This document shows positions 11,601-25,800 of a stretch of DNA of 64,000 nucleotides, piece by piece (positions within the stretch are counted from its first letter, which is position 1; every line of letters starts with the position of its first letter). Location: assembly GCA_963682175.1 (NCBI GenBank), contig OY821793.1, positions 27,735,493-27,799,492 on the forward strand. Direction: 5' to 3'. The stretch is from Triglochin maritima. Lineage: Eukaryota > Streptophyta > Magnoliopsida > Alismatales > Juncaginaceae. The notes beneath the pieces were generated by a model, which did no database searches, was not told the DNA's origin, and saw only the letters and a program-made list of their open reading frames with translations. A program made the position numbers and the translations under genes.

Positions 11601-14600
11601 AATGCTGATGATGTGGGGGCGTGGCTGGTAGGGAGCTACGTCTTCTTGGAGGAGGCGCGACCCCGACTGCTTGGGCGTTTGCTCTGAAATTTTAGGGGCA
11701 GATAGAGGGATTAATTGTCTACGTAATGCAAGTTAGAACGCTCGGTTTGGATGTCGGATGCTCGAGGTGCAGCCGATTTGGTGTTGGCCTGCAGGGTGGC
11801 GACGGAGTGGCCTTTGGCCAGCTCCACGCGTGGCATGTGGCCAGCCCCACACCTAGTTTCTAAGTGGTCTTTAGGCGGCCCAACCACGGTTTATGGAACT
11901 TAGGACCCCACATATCCATCCGCGTTATCTACGAGGTGCACCCATCTCGGAGTGATTTGGCGGTCGGGCGATGGACACTAGCCTAGTGTTGTCATAGTTG
12001 GCATGTCAGCGCCACGCTAGGGCCTAGTGTGTGCTCGCGGCAGTGGCCTGCGGCATTCGCTTCCAAAACACGTTTGGCAGTGAAAGCGTACTTGTAGGTG
12101 AAATGGAGGTTGCTCGTGGGCAAAGACCAAGGTGCCTGTGGACGTTGCTCTTCGACATGCTCGGTTGCCCAAGGTTGTTGCCTTCCCGTGCACTTCCCAA
12201 CGCGTCCGGAAGGGAATGGGGGTTTCTCGTGGGGAAAGTTCTTTGGGACATTGCTCGTGCCCATGCTTGGGTTCCCACGGTTGTTGCCTACCCCATTCGC
12301 TTCCAAAACGCGTTTGGAAGTCCATGGGTGTTGCCCGCGGGCAAAGTGGAAGCTGCCGCATCGTTTGTCCCAAGCAATGGCCTGAGTGGACCTTAGGTGA
12401 GCCTTAGTCTATATTTGGCACCCGAGCACATAGTGAGGAGGAGTGGATGGGTAACTCCTCTTAGAATGCCCGATTTAGATGTATGTAGGGCGAGGCGCGA
12501 TGAGATGAAGAATGCTGATGATGTGGGGGCGTGGCTGGTAGGGAGCTACGTCTTCTTGGAGGAGGCGCGACCCCGACTGCTTGGGCGTTTGCTCTGAAAT
12601 TTTAGGGGCAGATAGAGGGATTAATTGTCTACGTAATGCAAGTTAGAACGCTCGGTTTGGATGTCGGATGCTCGAGGTGCAGCCGATTTGGTGTTGGCCT
12701 GCAGGGTGGCGACGGAGTGGCCTTTGGCCAGCTCCACGCGTGGCATGTGGCCAGCCCCACACCTAGTTTCTAAGTGGTCTTTAGGCGGCCCAACCACGGT
12801 TTATGGAACTTAGGACCCCACATATCCATCCGCGTTATCTACGAGGTGCACCCATCTCGGAGTGATTTGGCGGTCGGGCGATGGACACTAGCCTAGTGTT
12901 GTCATAGTTGGCATGTCAGCGCCACGCTAGGGCCTAGTGTGTGCTCGCGGCAGTGGCCTGCGGCATTCACTTCCAAAACACGTTTGGCAGTGAAAGCGCA
13001 CTTGTAGGTGAAATGGAGGTTGCTCGTGGGCAAAGACCAAGGTGCCTGTGGACGTTGCTCTTCGACGTGCTCCGTTGCCCAAGGTTGTTGCCTTCCCGTG
13101 CACTTCCCAACGCGTCCGGAAGGGAATGGGGGTTTCTCATGGGGAAAGTTCTTTGGGACGTTGCTCGTGCCCATGCTTGGGTTCCCACGGTTGTTGCCTA
13201 CCCCATTCGCTTCCAAAACGCGTTTGGAAGTCCATGGGTGTTGCCCGCGGGAAAGTGGAAGCTGCCGCATCGTTTGTCCCAAGCAATGGCCTGAGTGGAC
13301 CTTAGGTGAGCCTTAGTCTATATTTGGCACCCGAGCACATAGTGAGGAGGAGTGGATGGGTAACTCCTCTTAGAATGCCCGATTTAGATGTATGTAGGGC
13401 GAGGCGCGATGAGATGAAGAATGCTGATGATGTGGGGGCGTGGCTGGTAGGGAGCTACGTCTTCTTGGAGGAGGCGCGAACCCGACTGCTTGGGCGTTTG
13501 CTCTGAAATTTTAGGGGCAGATAGAGGGATTAATTGTCTACGTAATGCAAGTTAGAACGCTCGGTTTGGATGTCGGATGCTCGAGGTGCAGCCGATTTGG
13601 TGTTGGCCTGCAGGGTGGCGACGGAGTGGCCTTTGGCCAGCTCCACGCGTGGCATGTGGCCAGCCCCACACCTAGTTTCTAAGTGGTCTTTAGGCGGCCC
13701 AACCACGGTTTATGGAACTTAGGACCCCACATATCCATCCGCGTTATCTACGAGGTGCACCCATCTCGGAGTGATTTGGCGGTCGGGCGATGGACACTAG
13801 CCTAGTGTTGTCATAGTTGGCATGTCAGCGCCACGCTAGGGCCTAGTGTGTGCTCGCGGCAGTGGCCTGCGGCATTCACTTCCAAAACACGTTTGGCAGT
13901 GAAAGCGCACTTGTAGGTGAAATGGAGGTTGCTCGTGGGCAAAGACCAAGGTGCCTGTGGACGTTGCTCTTCGACGTGCTCCGTTGCCCAAGGTTGTTGC
14001 CTTCCCGTGCACTTCCCAACGCGTCCGGAAGGGAATGGGGGTTTCTCATGGGGAAAGTTCTTTGGGACGTTGCTCGTGCCCATGCTTGGGTTCCCACGGT
14101 TGTTGCCTACCCCATTCGCTTCCAAAACGCGTTTGGAAGTCCATGGGTGTTGCCCGCGGGCAAAGTGGAAGCTGCCGCATCGTTTGTCCCAAGCAATGGC
14201 CTGAGTGGACCTTAGGTGAGCCTTAGTCTATATTTGGCACCCGAGCACATAGTGAGGAGGAGTGGATGGGTAACTCCTCTTAGAATGCCCGATTTAGATG
14301 TATGTAGGGCGAGGCGCGATGAGATGAAGAATGCTGATGATGTGGGGGCGTGGGTGGTAGGGAGCTACGTCTTCTTGGAGGAGGCGCGACCCCGACTACT
14401 TGGGCGTTTGCTCTGAAATTTAAGGGGCAGATAGAAAGATGAATTGTCTACGTAATGCAAGTTAGAACGCTCGGTTTGGGGGTCGGATGCTCGAGGTGCA
14501 GCCGATTTGGTGTTGGCCTGCTGGGTGGCGACGGAGTGGCCTTTGGCCAGCTCCACGCGTGGCATGTGGCCAGCCCCACACCTAGTTTCTAAGTGGTCTT

Positions 14601-14759
14601 TAGGCGGCCCAACCACGGTTTATGGAACTTAGGACCCCACATATCCATCCGCGTTATCTACGAGGTGCACCCATCTCGGAGTGATTTGGCGGTCGGGCGA
14701 TGGACACTAGCCTAGTGTTGTCATAGTTGGCATGTCAGCGCCACGCTAGGGCCTAGTGT
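5663..14759 (+). repeat. Satellite block C, ten monomers of 909-911 bp
   Basis: Anchors at 5663, 6572, 7481, 8391, 9301, 10211, 11121, 12031, 12941 and 13850. Spacing is 909-910 bp because of small shared deletions. Four successive copies have GTGGCCTT for GTGAGCCTT (near 6027, 6937, 7846, 8757). Two have CGGACATGG for CGGGCGATGG (near 6510, 7419). The last six carry ATTTGGCACCC, one G shorter than ATTTGGGCACCC (near 9688 to 14236). Copy 12941 also lacks one C in GCCCGCGGGC at about 13251. Monomers 11121 and 12031 appear identical. No gene is present. Confidence 0.96.
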
Positions 14760-17700
14760 GTGCTCGCGGCAGTGGCCTGCGGCATTCGCTTCCAAAACAC
14801 GTTTGGCAGTGAAAGCGCACTTGTAGGTGAAATGGAGGTTGCTCGTGGGCAAAGACCAAGGTGCCTGTGGACGTTGCTCTTCGACGTGCTCGGTTGCCCA
14901 AGGTTGTTGCCTTCCCGTGCACTTCCAAACGCGTCCGGAAGGGAATGGGGGTTTCTCGTGGGGAAAGTTCTTTGGGACGTTGCTCGTGCCCATGCTTGGG
15001 TTCCCACGGTTGTTGCCTACCCCATTCGCTTCCAAAACGCGTTTGGAAGTCCATGGGTGTTGCCCGCGGGCCAAGTGGAAGCTGCCGCATCGTTTGTCCC
15101 AAGCAATGGCCTGAGTGGACCTTAGTTGAGCCTTAGTCTATATTTGGGCACCCGAACATGTAGTGAGGAGGAGTGGATGGGTAACTCCTCTTAGAATGCC
15201 CGATTTAGATGTATGTAGGGCGAGGCGCGATGAGATGAAGAATGTTGATGATGTGGGGGCGTGGCTGGTAGGGAGCTACGTCTTCTTGGAGGAGGCGCGA
15301 CCCCGAATACTTGGGCGTTTACTCTGAAATTTTAGGGTCAGATAGCGGGATGAATTGTCTACGTAATGCAAGTTAGAACACTCGATTTGGAGGTCGGATG
15401 CTCGAGGCGCAGCCGATTTGGTGTTGGCCTGCAGGGTGGCGACGGATTGGCCTTGGGCCAGCTCCACGCGTGGCATGTGGCCAGCCCCACACCTAGTTTG
15501 TAAGTGGTCTTTAGGCGGCCCAACCACGGTTTATGGAACTTAGGACCCCACATGTCCATCCGCGTTATCTACGAGGTGCACCCATCTCGGAGTGATTTGG
15601 CGGTCGGGCGATGGACACTAGCCTAGTGTTGTCATAGTTGGCATGTCAGCGCCACGCTAGGGCCTAGTGTGTGCTCGCGGCAGTGGCCTGCGGCATTCGC
15701 TTCCAAAACACGTTTGGCAGTGAAAGCGCACTTGTAGGTGAAATGGAGGTTGCTCGTGGGCAAAGACCAAGGTGCCTGTGGACGTTGCTCTTCGACGTGC
15801 TCGGTTGCCCAAGGTTGTTGCCTTCCCGTGCACTTCCGAACGCGTCCGGAAGGGAATGGGGGTTTCTCATGGGGAAAGTTCTTTGGGACGTTGCTCGTGC
15901 CCATGCCTGGGTTCCCACGGTTGTTGCCTACCCCATTCGCTTCCAAAACGCGTTTGGAAGTCCATGGGTGTTGCCCGCGGGCACAGTGGAAGCTGCCGCA
16001 TCGTTTGTGCCAAGCAATGGCCTGAGTGGACCTTAGGTGAGCCTTAGTCTATATTTGGGCACCCAAGCACATAGTGAGGAGGAGTGGATGGGTAACTCCT
16101 CTTAGAATGCCCGATTTAGATGTATGTAGGGCGAGGCGCGATGAGATGAAGAATGTTGATGATGTGGGGGCGTGGCTGGTAGGGAGCTACGTCTTCTTGG
16201 AGGAGGCGCGACCCCGAATTCTTGCGCGTTTGCTCTGAAATTTTAGGGTCAGATAGAGGGATGAATTGTCTACGTAATGCAAGTTGGAACGCTCGATTTG
16301 GAGGTCGGATGCTCGAGGCGCAGCCGATTTGGTGTTGGCCTGCAGGGTGGCGACGGAGTGACCTTTGGCCAGCTCCACGCGTGGCATGTGGCCAGCCCCA
16401 CACCTAGTTTGTAAGTGGTCTTTAGGCGGCCCAACCACGGTTTAGGGAACTTAGGACCCCACATATCCATCCGCGTTATCTACGAGGTGCACCCATCTCG
16501 GAGTGATTTGGCGGTCGGGCGATGGACACTAGCCTAGTGTTGTCATAGTTGGCATGTCAGCGCCACGCTAGGGCCTAGTGTGTTCTCGCGGCAGTGGCCT
16601 GCGGCATTCGCTTCCAAAACACATTTGGCAGTGAAAGCACACTTGTAGGTGAAATGGAGGTTGCTCGTGGGCAAAGACCAAGGTGCCTGTGGACGTTGCT
16701 CTTCGACGTGCTCAGTTGCCCAAGGTTGTTGCCTTCCCGTGCACTTCCCAACGCGTCCGGAAGGGAATGGGGGTTTCTCGTGGGGAAAATTCTTTGGGAC
16801 GTTGCTCGTGCCCATGCTTGGGTTCCCACGGTTGTTGCCTACCCCATTCGCTTCCAAAACGCGTTTGGAAGTCCATGGGTGTTGCCCGCGGGCAAAGTGG
16901 AAGCTGCCGCATCGTTTGTCCCAAGCAATGGCCTGAGTGGACCTTAGTTGAGCCTTAGTCTATATTTGGGCACCCGAGCATGTAGTGAGGAGGAGTGGAT
17001 GGGTAACTCCTCTTAGAATCCCCGATTTAGATGTATGTAGGGCGAGGCGCGATGAGATGAAGAATGCTGATGATGTGGGGGCGTGGCTTGTAGGGAGCTG
17101 CGTCTTCTTGGAGGAGGCGCGACCCCGAATGCTAGGGCGTTTGCTCTGAAATTTTAGGGGCAGATAGAGGGAGGAATTGTCTACGTGACGCAAGTTAGAA
17201 CGGTCGATTTGGAGGTCGGATGCTCGAGGCGCAGCCGATTTGGTGTTGGCCTGCAGGGTGGCGACGGAGTGACCTTTGGCCAGCTCCACGCGTGGCATGT
17301 GGCCAGCCCCACACCTAATTTCTAAGTGGTCTTTAGGTGGCCCAACCACGGTTTATGGAACTTAGGACCCCACATATCCATCCGCGTTATCTACGAGGTG
17401 CACCCATCTCGGAGTGATTTGGCGGTCGGGCGATGGACACTAGCCTAGTGTTGTCATAGTTGGCATGTCAGCGCCACGCTAGGGCCTAGTGTGTGCTCGC
17501 GGCAGTGGCCTGCGGCATTCACTTCCAAAACACGTTTGGCAGTGAAAGCGCACTTGTAGGTGAAATGGAGGTTGCTCGTGGGCAAAGACCAAGGTGCCTG
17601 TGGACGTTGCTCTTCGACGTGCTCAGTTGCCCAAGGTTGTTGCCTTCCCGTGCACTTCCCAACGCGTCCGGAAGGGAATGGGGGTTTCTCGTGGGGAAAA

Positions 17701-18326
17701 TTCTTTGGGATGTTGCTCGTGCCCATGCTTGGGTTCCCACGGTTCTTCCCTACCCCATTCGCTTCCAAAACGCGTTTGGAAGTCCATGGGTGTTGCCCGC
17801 GGGCAAAGTGGAAGCTGCCGCATCGTTTGTCCCAAGCAATGGCCTGAGTGGACCTTAGTTGAGCCTTAGTCTATATTTGGGCACCCGAGCATGTAGTGAG
17901 GAGGAGTGGATGGGAAACTCCTCTTAGAATGCCCGATTTAGATGTATGTAGGGCGAGGCGCGATGAGATGAAGAATGTTGATGATGTGGGGGCGTGGCTG
18001 GTAGGGAGCTACGTCTTCTTGGAGGAGGCGCGACCCCGAATACTTGGGCGTTTACTCTGAAATTTTAGGGTCAGATAGCGGGATGAATTGTCTACGTAAT
18101 GCAAGTTAGAACGCTCGATTTGGAGGTCGGATGCTCGAGGCGCAGCCGATTTGGTGTTGGCCTACAGGGTGGCGACGGATTGGCCTTGGGCCAGCTCCAC
18201 GCGTGGCATGTGGCCAGCCCCACACCTAGTTTGTAAGTGGTCTTTAGGCGGCCCAACCACGGTTTATGGAACTTAGGACCCCACATGTCCATCCGCGTTA
18301 TCTACGAGGTGCACCCATCTCGGAGT
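14760..18326 (+). repeat. Satellite block D1, four 911-bp monomers
   Basis: Anchors at 14760, 15671, 16582 and 17493, all 911 bp apart. The copies are more mixed than in block C. 15671 introduces GGGCACAGTGG and TTTGTGCCAAGC, which become common downstream. 16582 has GTTCTCGCGG at the anchor and ACACATTTGG at the first dyad. 17493 has CGGTTCTTCCC in place of CGGTTGTTGCC. The GATTGGCCTTGGGCC variant also first appears in this block. Confidence 0.95.
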
Positions 18327-21300
18327 GATTTGGCGGTCGGGCGATGGACACTAGCCTAGTGTTGTCATAGTTGGCATGTCAGCGCCACGCTAGGGCCTAG
18401 TGTGTGCTCGCGGCAGTGGCCTGCGGCATTCGCTTCCAAAACACGTTTGGCAGTGAAAGCGCACTTGTAGGTGAAATGGAGGTTGCTCGTGGGCAAAGAC
18501 CAAGGTGCCTGTGGACGTTGCTCTTCGACGTGCTCGGTTGCCCAAGGTTGTTGCCTTCCCGTGCACTTCCGAACGCGTCCGGAAGGGAATGGGGGTTTCT
18601 CGTGGGGAAAGTTCTTTGGGACGTTGCTCGTGCCCATGCTTGGGTTCCCACGGTTGTTGCCTACCCCATTCGCTTCCAAAACGCGTTTGGAAGTCCATGG
18701 GTGTTGCCCGCGGGCACAGTGGAAGCTGCCGCATCGTTTGTGCCAAGCAATGGCCTGAGTGGACCTTAGGTGAGCCTTAGTCTATATTTGGGCACCCAAG
18801 CACATAGTGAGGAGGAGTGGATGGGTAACTCCTCTTAGAATGCCCGATTTAGATGTATGTAGGGCGAGGCGCGATGAGATGAAGAATGCTGATGATGTGG
18901 GGGCGTGGCTGGTAGGGAGCTACGTCTTCTTGGAGGAGGCGCGACCCCGAATACGTGGGCGTTTACTCTGAAATTTTAGGGTCACATAGCGGGATGAATT
19001 GTCTACGTAATGCAAGTTAGAACGCTCGATTTGGAGGTCGGATGCTCGAGGCGCAGCCGATTTGGTGTTGGCCTGCAGGGTGGCGACGGATTGGCCTTGG
19101 GCCAGCTCCACGCGTGGCATGTGGCCAGCCCCACACCTAGTTTCTAAGTGGTCTTTAGGCGGCCCAACCACGGTTTATGGAACTTAGGACCCCACATGTC
19201 CATCCGCGTTATCTACGAGGTGCACCCATCTAGGAGTGATTTGGCGGTCGGGCGATGGACACTAGCCTAGTGTTGTCATAGTTGGCATGTCAGCGCCACG
19301 CTAGGGCCTAGTGTGTGCTCCCGGCAGTGGCCTGCGGCATTCGCTTCCAAAACACGTTTGGCAGTGAAAGCGCACTTGTAGGTGAAATGGAGGTTGCTCG
19401 TGGGCAAAGACCAAGGTGCCTGTGGACGTTGCTCTTCGACGTGCTCGGTTGCCCAAGGTTGTTGCCTTCCCGTGCACTTCCGAACGCGTCCGGAAGGGAA
19501 TGGGGGTTTCTCGTGGGGAAAGTTCTTTGGGACGTTGCTCGTGCCCATGCTTGGGTTCCCACGGTTGTTGCCTACCCCATTCGCTTCCAAAACGCGTTTG
19601 GAAGTCCATGGGTGTTGCCCGCGGGCAAAGTGGAAGCTGCCGCATCGTTTGTCCCAAGCAATGGCCTGAGTGGACCTTAGGTGAGCCTTAGTCTATATTT
19701 GGGCACCCGAGCACATAGTGAGGAGGAGTGGATGGCTAACTCCTCTTAGAATGCCCGATTTAGATGTATGTCGGGCGAGGCGCGATGAGATGAAGAATGC
19801 TGATGATGTGGGGGCGTGGCTGGTAGGGAGCTACGTCTTCTTGGAAGAGGCGCGACCCCGAATACTTGGGCGTTTACTCTGAAATTTTAGGGGCAGATAG
19901 AGGGATGAATTTTCTACGTAATGCAAGTTAGAACGCTCGATTTGGAGGTCGAATGCTCGAGGCGCAGCCGATTTGGTGTTGGCCTGCAGGGTGGCGACGG
20001 AGTGACCTTTGGCCAGCTCCACGCGTGGCATGTGGCCAGCCCCACACCTAATTTCTAAGTGGTCTTTAGGCGGCCCAACCACGGTTTATGGAACTTAGGA
20101 CCCCACATATCCATCCGCGTTATCTACGAGGTGCACCCATCTCGGAGTGATTTGGCGGTCGGGCGATGGACACTAGCCTAGTGTTGTCATAGTTGGCATG
20201 TCAGCGCCACGCTAGGGCCTAGTGTGTGCTCGCGGCAGTGGCCTGCGGCATTCGCTTCCAAAACACGTTTGGCAGTGAAAGCGCACTTGTAGGTGAAATG
20301 GAGGTTGCTCGTGGGCAAAGACCAAGGTGCCTGTGGACGTTGCTCTTCGACGTGCTCAGTTGCCCAAGGTTGTTGCCTTCCCGTGCACTTCCCAACGCGT
20401 CCGGAAGGGAATGGGGGTTTCTCGTGGGGAAAATTCTTTGGGACGTTGCTCGTGCCCATGCTTGGGTTCCCACGGTTGTTGCCTACCCCATTCGCATCCA
20501 AAACGCGTTTGGAAGTCCATGGGTGTTGCCCGCGGGCAAAGTGGAAGCTGCCGCATCGTTTGTCCCAAGCAATGGCCTGAGTGGACCTTAGTTGAGCCTT
20601 AGTCTATATTTGGGCACCCGAGCATGTAGTGAGGAGGAGTGGATGGGTAACTCCTCTTAGAATGCCCGATTTAGATGTATGTAGGGCGAGGCGCGATGAG
20701 ATGAAGAATGTTGATGATGTGGGGGCGTGGCTGGTAGGGAGCTACGTCTTCTTGGAGGAGGCGCGACCCCGAATACTTGGGCGTTTACTCTGAAATTTTA
20801 GGGTCAGATAGCAGGATGAATTGTCTACGTAATGCAAGTTAGAACGCTCGATTTGGAGGTCGGATGCTCGAGGCGCAGCCGATTTGGTGTTGGCCTGCAG
20901 GGTGGCGACGGATTGGCCTTGGGCCAGCTCCACGCGTGGCATGTGGCCAGCCCCACACCTAGTTTGTAAGTGGTCTTTAGGCGGCCCAACCACGGTTCAT
21001 GGAACTTAGGACCCCACATGTCCATCCGCGTTATCTACGAGGTGCACCCATCTCGGAGTGATTTGGCGGTCGGGCGATGGACACTAGCCTAGTGTTGTCA
21101 TAGTTGGCATGTCAGCGCCACGCTAGGGCCTAGTGTGTGCTCGCGGCAGTGGCCTGCGGCATTCGCTTCCAAAACACGTTTGGCAGTGAAAGCGCACTTG
21201 TAGGTGAAATGGAGGTTGCTCGTGGGCAAAGACCAAGGTGCCTGTGGACGTTGCTCTTCGACGTGCTCGGTTGCCCAAGGTTGTTGCCTTCCCGTGCACT

Positions 21301-22881
21301 TCCGAACGCGTCCGGAAGGGAATGGGGGTTTCTCGTGGGGAAAGTTCTTTGGGACGTTGCTCGTGCCGATGCTTGGGTTCCCACGGTTGTTGCCTACCCC
21401 ATTCGCTTCCAAAACGCGTTTGGAAGTCCATGGGTGTTGCCCACGGGCACAGTGGAAGCTGCCGCATCGTTTGTGCCAAGCAATGGCCTGAGTGGACCTT
21501 AGGTGAGCCTTAGTCTATATTTGGGCACCCAAGCACATAGTGAGGAGGAGTGGATGGGTAACTCCTCTTAGAATGCCCGATTTAGATGTATGTAGGGCGA
21601 GGCGCGATGAGATGAAGAATGTTGATGATGTGGGGGCGTGGCTGGTAGGGAGCTACGTCTTCTTGGAGGAGGCGCGACCCCTAATTCTTGCGCGTTTGCT
21701 CTGAAATTTTAGGGTCAGATAGAGGGATGAATTTTCTACGTAATGCAAGTTAGAACGCTCGATTTGGAGGTCGGATGCTCGAGGCGCAGCCGATTTGGTG
21801 TTGGCCTGCAGGGTGGCGACGGAGTGACCTTTGGCCAGCTCCACGCGTGGCATGTGGCCAGCCCCACACCTAGTTTCTAAGTGGTCTTTAGGCGGCCCAA
21901 CCACGGTTTAGGGAACTTAGGACCCCACATATCCATCCGCGTTATCTACGAGGTGCACCCATCTCGGAGTGATTTGGCGGTCGGGCGATGGACACTAGCC
22001 TAGTGTTGTCATAGTTGGCATGTCAGCGCCACGCTAGGGCCTAGTGTGTGCTCGCGGCAGTGGCCTGCGGCATTCGCTTCCAAAACACATTTGGCAGTGA
22101 AAGCACACTTGTAGGTGAAATGGAGGTTGCTCGTGGGCAAAGACCAAGGTGCCTGTGGACGTTGCTCTTCGACGTGCTCGGTTGCCCAAGGTTGTTGTCT
22201 TCCCGTGCACTTCCGAACGCGTCCGGAAGGGAATGGGGGTTTCTCGTGGGGAAAGTTCTTTGGGACGTTGCTCGTGCCCATGCTTGGGTTCCCACGGTTG
22301 TTGCCTAGCCCATTCGCTTCCAAAACGCGTTTGGAAGTCCATGGGCGTTGCCCGCGGGCAAAGTGGAAGCTGCCGCATCGTTTGTCCCAAGCAATGGCCT
22401 GAGTGGACCTTAGGTGAGCCTTAGTCTATATTTGGGCACCCGAGCACATAGTGAGGAGGAGTGGATGGGTAACTCCTCTTAGAATGCCCGATTTAGATGT
22501 ATGTAGGGCGAGGCGCGATGAGATGAAGAATGCTGATGATGTGGGGGCGTGGCTTGTAGGGAGCTGCGTCTTCTTGGAGGAGGCGCGACCCCGAATGCTA
22601 GGGCGTTTGCTCTGAAATTTTAGGGGCAGATAGAGGGATGAATTGTCTACGTGACGCAAGTTAGAACGCTCGATTTGGAGGTCGGATGCTCGAGTCGCAG
22701 CCGATTTGGTGTTGGCCTGCAGGGTGGCGACGGAGTGGCCTTTGGCCAGCTCCACGCGTGGCATGTGGCCAGCCCCACACCTAGTTTCTAAGTGGTCTTT
22801 AGGCGGCCCAACCACGGTTTAGGGAACTTAGGACCCCACATATCCATCCGCGTTATCTACGAGGCACACCCATGTCGGAGT
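18327..22881 (+). repeat. Higher-order repeat unit 1 (five monomers, 4555 bp)
   Basis: Five distinguishable monomers at anchors 18404, 19315, 20226, 21137 and 22048. Diagnostic variants are CTCCCGGCAG at 19320, CGCATCCAAAACG at 20494, GTGCCGATGC at 21367 and CCTAGCCCATTC at 22308. The same variants recur in the same order exactly 4555 bp (5 x 911) downstream. The left edge is placed just after 18310, where copy 1 has GAGGTGCACCC but copy 2 has GAGGCACACCC. Confidence 0.93.
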
Positions 22882-25800
22882 GATTTGGCGGTCGGGCGAT
22901 GGACACTAGCCTAGTGTTGTCATAGTTGGCATGTCAGCGCCACGCTAGGGCCTAGTGTGTGCTCGCGGCAGTGGCCTGCGGCATTCGCTTCCAAAACACG
23001 TTTGGCAGTGAAAGCGCACTTGTAGGTGAAATGGAGGTTGCTCGTGGGCAAAGACCAAGGTGCCTGTGGACGTTGCTCTTCGACGTGCTCGGTTGCCCAA
23101 GGTTGTTGCCTTCCCGTGCACTTCCGAACGCGTCCGGAAGGGAATGGGGGTTTCTCGTGGGGAAAGTTCTTTGGGACGTTGCTCGTGCCCATGCTTGGGT
23201 TCCCACGGTTGTTGCCTACCCCATTCGCTTCCAAAACGCGTTTGGAAGTCCATGGGTGTTGCCCGCGGGCACAGTGGAAGCTGCCGCATCGTTTGTGCCA
23301 AGCAATGGCCTGAGTGGACCTTAGGTGAGCCTTAGTCTATATTTGGGCACCCAAGCACATAGTGAGGAGGAGTGGATGGGTAACTCCTCTTAGAATGCCC
23401 GATTTAGATGTATGTAGGGCGAGGCGCGATGAGATGAAGAATGCTGATGATGTGGGGGCGTGGCTGGTAGGGAGCTACGTCTTCTTGGAGGAGGCGCGAC
23501 CCCGAATACGTGGGCGTTTACTCTGAAATTTTAGGGTCACATAGCGGGATGAATTGTCTACGTAATGCAAGTTAGAACGCTCGATTTGGAGGTCGGATGC
23601 TCGAGGCGCAGCCGATTTGGTGTTGGCCTGCAGGGTGGCGACGGATTGGCCTTGGGCCAGCTCCACGCGTGGCATGTGGCCAGCCCCACACCTAGTTTCT
23701 AAGTGGTCTTTAGGCGGCCCAACCACGGTTTATGGAACTTAGGACCCCACATGTCCATCCGCGTTATCTACGAGGTGCACCCATCTAGGAGTGATTTGGC
23801 GGTCGGGCGATGGACACTAGCCTAGTGTTGTCATAGTTGGCATGTCAGCGCCACGCTAGGGCCTAGTGTGTGCTCCCGGCAGTGGCCTGCGGCATTCGCT
23901 TCCAAAACACGTTTGGCAGTGAAAGCGCACTTGTAGGTGAAATGGAGGTTGCTCGTGGGCAAAGACCAAGGTGCCTGTGGACGTTGCTCTTCGACGTGCT
24001 CGGTTGCCCAAGGTTGTTGCCTTCCCGTGCACTTCCGAACGCGTCCGGAAGGGAATGGGGGTTTCTCGTGGGGAAAGTTCTTTGGGACGTTGCTCGTGCC
24101 CATGCTTGGGTTCCCACGGTTGTTGCCTACCCCATTCGCTTCCAAAACGCGTTTGGAAGTCCATGGGTGTTGCCCGCGGGCAAAGTGGAAGCTGCCGCAT
24201 CGTTTGTCCCAAGCAATGGCCTGAGTGGACCTTAGGTGAGCCTTAGTCTATATTTGGGCACCCGAGCACATAGTGAGGAGGAGTGGATGGCTAACTCCTC
24301 TTAGAATGCCCGATTTAGATGTATGTCGGGCGAGGCGCGATGAGATGAAGAATGCTGATGATGTGGGGGCGTGGCTGGTAGGGAGCTACGTCTTCTTGGA
24401 AGAGGCGCGACCCCGAATACTTGGGCGTTTACTCTGAAATTTTAGGGGCAGATAGAGGGATGAATTTTCTACGTAATGCAAGTTAGAACGCTCGATTTGG
24501 AGGTCGAATGCTCGAGGCGCAGCCGATTTGGTGTTGGCCTGCAGGGTGGCGACGGAGTGACCTTTGGCCAGCTCCACGCGTGGCATGTGGCCAGCCCCAC
24601 ACCTAATTTCTAAGTGGTCTTTAGGCGGCCCAACCACGGTTTATGGAACTTAGGACCCCACATATCCATCCGCGTTATCTACGAGGTGCACCCATCTCGG
24701 AGTGATTTGGCGGTCGGGCGATGGACACTAGCCTAGTGTTGTCATAGTTGGCATGTCAGCGCCACGCTAGGGCCTAGTGTGTGCTCGCGGCAGTGGCCTG
24801 CGGCATTCGCTTCCAAAACACGTTTGGCAGTGAAAGCGCACTTGTAGGTGAAATGGAGGTTGCTCGTGGGCAAAGACCAAGGTGCCTGTGGACGTTGCTC
24901 TTCGACGTGCTCAGTTGCCCAAGGTTGTTGCCTTCCCGTGCACTTCCCAACGCGTCCGGAAGGGAATGGGGGTTTCTCGTGGGGAAAATTCTTTGGGACG
25001 TTGCTCGTGCCCATGCTTGGGTTCCCACGGTTGTTGCCTACCCCATTCGCATCCAAAACGCGTTTGGAAGTCCATGGGTGTTGCCCGCGGGCAAAGTGGA
25101 AGCTGCCGCATCGTTTGTCCCAAGCAATGGCCTGAGTGGACCTTAGTTGAGCCTTAGTCTATATTTGGGCACCCGAGCATGTAGTGAGGAGGAGTGGATG
25201 GGTAACTCCTCTTAGAATGCCCGATTTAGATGTATGTAGGGCGAGGCGCGATGAGATGAAGAATGTTGATGATGTGGGGGCGTGGCTGGTAGGGAGCTAC
25301 GTCTTCTTGGAGGAGGCGCGACCCCGAATACTTGGGCGTTTACTCTGAAATTTTAGGGTCAGATAGCAGGATGAATTGTCTACGTAATGCAAGTTAGAAC
25401 GCTCGATTTGGAGGTCGGATGCTCGAGGCGCAGCCGATTTGGTGTTGGCCTGCAGGGTGGCGACGGATTGGCCTTGGGCCAGCTCCACGCGTGGCATGTG
25501 GCCAGCCCCACACCTAGTTTGTAAGTGGTCTTTAGGCGGCCCAACCACGGTTCATGGAACTTAGGACCCCACATGTCCATCCGCGTTATCTACGAGGTGC
25601 ACCCATCTCGGAGTGATTTGGCGGTCGGGCGATGGACACTAGCCTAGTGTTGTCATAGTTGGCATGTCAGCGCCACGCTAGGGCCTAGTGTGTGCTCGCG
25701 GCAGTGGCCTGCGGCATTCGCTTCCAAAACACGTTTGGCAGTGAAAGCGCACTTGTAGGTGAAATGGAGGTTGCTCGTGGGCAAAGACCAAGGTGCCTGT

